DNA from: Actinomadura luteofluorescens
GTDB taxonomy: Bacteria; Actinomycetota; Actinomycetes; Streptosporangiales; Streptosporangiaceae
Assembly: GCF_013409365.1 (NCBI RefSeq)
Contig: NZ_JACCBA010000001.1
Location: 2,914,001 to 2,978,000, forward strand
Reading direction: 5' to 3'
Length of the DNA: 64,000 bases
Shown here: one piece after another, positions 61,397 through 64,000 of the stretch
Position numbering within the stretch: position 1 is the first letter of the stretch
How the letters are laid out: each line of letters opens with the position of its first letter
Translations under genes and position numbers: made by a program
Notes under the pieces: generated by a model
The model's input: the letters and a program-made list of their open reading frames with translations, nothing else
Database searches by the model: none
Told to the model about the DNA's origin: nothing

Positions 61397-62818
61397 ATGA
61401 GCAGAACCCCCAGAGCGCTGGTGGCCGTGACGCTGGGCGTCGCGGCGAGCCTCGCGGTGACCGCGGCGCCCGCGGGCGCCGCCGAGCGGTTCACCCCCGG
61501 GGCGCCCGGCGCGGGCGACCCCTACTTCCCCGACATGGGCAACGGCGGCTACGACGTCGCCCACTACGACATCGGCCTGAAATACGATCCCGCGACCAAG
61601 GGCATCCAGGCGGTGACCCGCGTGACGGCGCGAGCGACGCAGAACCTGTCGCGGTTCGACCTGGACTTCCTCGGCCCGCTGAAGATCTCTTCGCTGAAGG
61701 TCGACGGCCGCGCCGCGTCCTACACGCGCACGGGCGCCCAGGAGCTGGTCATCACCCCGCGCAAGGGGATCCGCGACCGCCGCTCGTTCACGGTGACCGT
61801 GGCGTACTCCGGCGTCCCCCAGACGATCAACGACGATGCGCTGGGCGTGTCCGGCTGGGTGCCGACGCCCGACGGCGCGGTGATGCTCAACCAGCCGTTC
61901 GGCGCGGCCACCGTCTACCCGGTCAACGACCACCCGACCGACAAGGCGACCTACACCTACACGCTGACGGCCCCGAGCGGCCTCACCACGCTCGCCAACG
62001 GCGACCCGCGCGGCAAGCGGAGCGCGGGCGGCTGGACGACCACGCGCTGGGACGTCCGCAACCCGATGGCCAGCGAACTCGCCATGATCGCGATCGGCCG
62101 GTACGACGTGCTCACCGGACGGACGAAGGCGGGCATCCCCAACCTGACCGCCACCGATCGGGCGATGGCCATCAAGCCGGAGGACGCGAAGAAGTTCCAC
62201 GACCAGACCGCCGAGGTCACCGACTTCCAGAACGGGCTCTACGGCCGCTACCCGTTCACCTCGACCGGCGGGATCGTCGTCAAGGCCGGCGTCGGCTACG
62301 CGCTGGAGACGCAGGGCCGTCCCGTGTACGACCTCGGGCGCCGTCCGGGCAGCATCCCGAGCACCGGCCTGCTCGCGCACGAGCTGGGCCACCAGTGGTT
62401 CGGCGACTCGGTCTCCCCGGCGAAGTGGGCCGACATCTGGCTGAACGAGGGCTTCGCGACGTACTCCGAGTGGCTGTACGCGGCGGCGCACGGCGGCCCG
62501 ACCGTCCAGAAGCAGTTCGACGAGACCTACGCCACGCCCGCGAGCGACGGCCTGTGGAAGGGCAAGGTCGCCGACCCGGGCCGCGACCACATCTTCGACG
62601 GTCTCGTCTACGACCGCGGCGCGATGGCCGTCCACGTGCTGCGCACGAAGATCGGCGAGCGGGCGTTCTCGCAGTTGCTGAAGGCGTGGCCGGCGGCCTA
62701 CCGGTACGGCAACGCCTCCACGAAGGACTTCGTCCGCTTCGCCGAGCGCCTGTCCCGCAAGGACCTGGACGCCTGGGCCAAGGCCTGGCTCTACTCCGAG
62801 GGCAAGCCGTCCCTGTAG
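61397..62818 (+). CDS. M1 family metallopeptidase, secreted (paralogue 3)
   Basis: 473 aa. Signal peptide (RALVAVTLGVAASLAVTAAPAGAAE), GNGGYDVAHYDIGLKYD, zinc motif HELGHQWFGD (His328) and WLNEGFATYSEWLY. GYALETQGRPVYDL takes the place of GAMEN. ATG is preceded by ACGAGG. It shares the shorter architecture of paralogue 2. All three probably act on peptides outside the cell. The specificity is unknown. Confidence 0.9.
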   Translation: MSRTPRALVAVTLGVAASLAVTAAPAGAAERFTPGAPGAGDPYFPDMGNGGYDVAHYDIGLKYDPATKGIQAVTRVTARATQNLSRFDLDFLGPLKISSLKVDGRAASYTRTGAQELVITPRKGIRDRRSFTVTVAYSGVPQTINDDALGVSGWVPTPDGAVMLNQPFGAATVYPVNDHPTDKATYTYTLTAPSGLTTLANGDPRGKRSAGGWTTTRWDVRNPMASELAMIAIGRYDVLTGRTKAGIPNLTATDRAMAIKPEDAKKFHDQTAEVTDFQNGLYGRYPFTSTGGIVVKAGVGYALETQGRPVYDLGRRPGSIPSTGLLAHELGHQWFGDSVSPAKWADIWLNEGFATYSEWLYAAAHGGPTVQKQFDETYATPASDGLWKGKVADPGRDHIFDGLVYDRGAMAVHVLRTKIGERAFSQLLKAWPAAYRYGNASTKDFVRFAERLSRKDLDAWAKAWLYSEGKPSL

Positions 62819-62912
62819 GACCCCGCTCGACGGAGACACCGCACCCTCACGCCGAGCCGACCGCGTGGCCGGGGCCTCGAACTGGCCTCGGCCACGCACG
62901 CGAACGCGTGAC

Positions 62913-63080
62913 CTGCCCGGTGAAGCGAAGCCGAAGGCGAGCGAAACCGGGCAGATCGCGAAGCGATGCCGCGTTCGCCCAGGCCAGGTCACGTAGCGAG
63001 CCGCCAGGCGAGCGAAGTGGGCCGGGACTGAGAAAACACAGCCGCCAGGCGAGCGAAGTGGGCCGGACTGCTAAAACACC
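62913..63080. repeat. hairpin and 40-bp direct repeats between paralogue 3 and ilvA
   Basis: CTGCCCGGT and ACCGGGCAG are 24 bases apart and can pair. Then a ~41-bp unit beginning GCCGCCAGGCGAGCGAAGTG occurs twice in tandem (63000 and 63041), each ending in an A-rich AAAACAC. The same GGCGAGCGAA core also appears inside the hairpin loop. It lies between convergent genes and may terminate both. Confidence 0.7.
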
Positions 63081-63083
63081 CCC

Positions 63084-64000
63084 CTAGCTCAGCGTGAGGG
63101 TGTAGCCCTTCTCGCGGAGGCGGCCGATGACGTCCTCGGAGTGGTCGGCCCCGCGGGTCTCCAGGTGCATGAGCACCTCGGCCTCCTCGACGTGCAGGCG
63201 GGCCGCCATGCGCTCGTGCATGACGTCCAGGACGTTGACGCCCATCTCGGCCAGCTCGCTCAGCAGGGTCACCAGGGCGCCCGGACGGTCCTTCAGGCGG
63301 CAGCGCACCACCAGGTACCGTCCCGCGCCCGCGAGACCGTGCCGCAGCACCTTCGACAGCAGCAGCGGGTCGATGTTGCCGCCCGACAGCAGCACCACGA
63401 CGGGCGGCTCGACGGCGTAGGCGTGCTCCAGCAGCGCCGCGACGCCCGCCGCACCCGCCGGCTCGACGACCTGCTTGGCGCGTTCGAGGCACAGCAGCAG
63501 GGCCTGGGAGATCGACTCCTCGGTCACGGTGACCACGGCGTCCACCAGTTCGGTGAACATGGCGTAGGTCAGTTCGCCCGGACGGCCGACCGCGATGCCG
63601 TCCGCCATCGTGCGCTCGATCCCGATCTGGGTCGGCTTGCCCGCCGCGAGCGAGGGCGGGAACGCCGCGGCCCGCTTGGCCTGCGCGCCGACGAGCTTGA
63701 CGTCCCCGCCGCCGGTCTCCTTCGCCAGGCCCTTCACCGCCGCCGCGACCCCGGCCAGCAGCCCGCCGCCGCCCACCGGCGACACGAGCGTCCGCACCTG
63801 CGGGTACTGCTCCATGACCTCCAGGCCGATCGTGGCCTGCCCCGTGACGACGTCGGGATGGTCGAAGGGGTGGATGAACACCGCGCCGCACTCGTCCGCG
63901 TACTCCTGCGCGGCGATGAGGCAGTCGTCCACGGTCGGCCCCGGGAAGACGACTTCGGCGCCGTAGCCGCGGGTCGCGGCGATCTTCGGCAGCGGGGCGC
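63084..64000 (-). CDS. ilvA: threonine ammonia-lyase with C-terminal ACT domain (5' end beyond window)
   Basis: About 305 codons are visible. The start lies to the right of the window. PLP fold-type II segments include VRTLVSPVGGGGLLAGVAAAVKG (phosphate-binding Gly loop) and VKLVGAQAKRAAAFPPSL. The C-terminal ~75 residues form an ACT regulatory domain (YLVVRCRLKDRPGALVTLLSELAEMGVNVLDVMHER). The single ACT domain and size fit the short, catabolic-type enzyme (TdcB-like) often named ilvA in actinobacteria. It deaminates threonine to 2-oxobutanoate. Confidence 0.93.
   Translation of the reverse strand, partial: APLPKIAATRGYGAEVVFPGPTVDDCLIAAQEYADECGAVFIHPFDHPDVVTGQATIGLEVMEQYPQVRTLVSPVGGGGLLAGVAAAVKGLAKETGGGDVKLVGAQAKRAAAFPPSLAAGKPTQIGIERTMADGIAVGRPGELTYAMFTELVDAVVTVTEESISQALLLCLERAKQVVEPAGAAGVAALLEHAYAVEPPVVVLLSGGNIDPLLLSKVLRHGLAGAGRYLVVRCRLKDRPGALVTLLSELAEMGVNVLDVMHERMAARLHVEEAEVLMHLETRGADHSEDVIGRLREKGYTLTLS

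Overview
The window is a high-GC chromosome segment from an actinomycete. GC at third codon positions is very high, and GTG and TTG starts are common. Actinobacterial marker genes are present: mycothiol S-conjugate amidase (mca), DUF1707, DUF4245, DUF4307 and DUF6542 proteins, and an F420-linked PPOX protein. Gene order matches a conserved actinobacterial neighbourhood: phoH2, Z-isoprenyl synthase, fumarase, glpX, DUF4245, xseB/xseA, lipid-droplet-type protein, ispH, and then mca, DUF4307, greA and ilvA. The content suggests a Streptosporangiales/Thermomonosporaceae-type organism (Actinomadura-like), but that placement is an inference. No rRNA, tRNA, CRISPR array, insertion sequence, integrase or phage gene was recognised.

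Layout. Positions 1-2600: a truncated Mut7-C RNase protein, then an amidohydrolase and a divergent MarR regulator sharing a near-palindromic operator. Positions 2615-13757, minus strand: one long operon for a type IV secretion-like (conjugation-type) envelope machine. In transcription order it encodes a TcpC/VirB8-like protein, a 37-aa micro-ORF, a TcpE-like membrane protein fused to a MinD-like domain whose P-loop is degenerate, a possible 57-aa coupled ORF, a VirB4-type ATPase, a polytopic VirB6/TrbL-like protein with a Gly-rich tail, a small membrane-anchored protein, and a transglycosylase-NlpC/P60 wall hydrolase. No relaxase, coupling protein or integrase lies beside it, so it looks like a resident apparatus of unknown cargo. 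It is the best candidate for an undescribed system.

Positions 14200-27960: mostly core genes. These are ychF, rmuC, DUF6542, ispH, a lipid-droplet-type protein, an MFS pump with its MarR regulator, xseA-xseB, DUF4245, a TetR regulator, glpX, a DUF1707 protein and an ABC-2 exporter pair. Positions 28000-32640: an MFS gene whose 3' end runs into a 178-bp tandem repeat array, a 77-aa helical protein, and a divergent MocR regulator/EamA transporter pair.

Positions 32643-45870: class I fumarase, a Ser/Thr kinase with a RodZ-tail-like ectodomain, class II fumarase, a membrane-anchored transglycosylase, phoH2-uppS, two unknown proteins, an EmrB-type exporter with its TetR regulator, and a secreted NlpC/P60 peptidase with an unusual extra domain. 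Positions 46077-57985: a DUF255 thioredoxin-like protein, a flavoprotein oxidoreductase, RNase Z, a PPOX protein, a TPR protein, a small membrane protein with mca, DUF4307, greA, an Lrp/AsnC regulator divergent from 4-hydroxyphenylpyruvate dioxygenase, and two RDD membrane proteins with Pro-rich N-termini. Positions 58067-62818: three tandem secreted M1-family metallopeptidase paralogues. The window ends inside ilvA (threonine ammonia-lyase).
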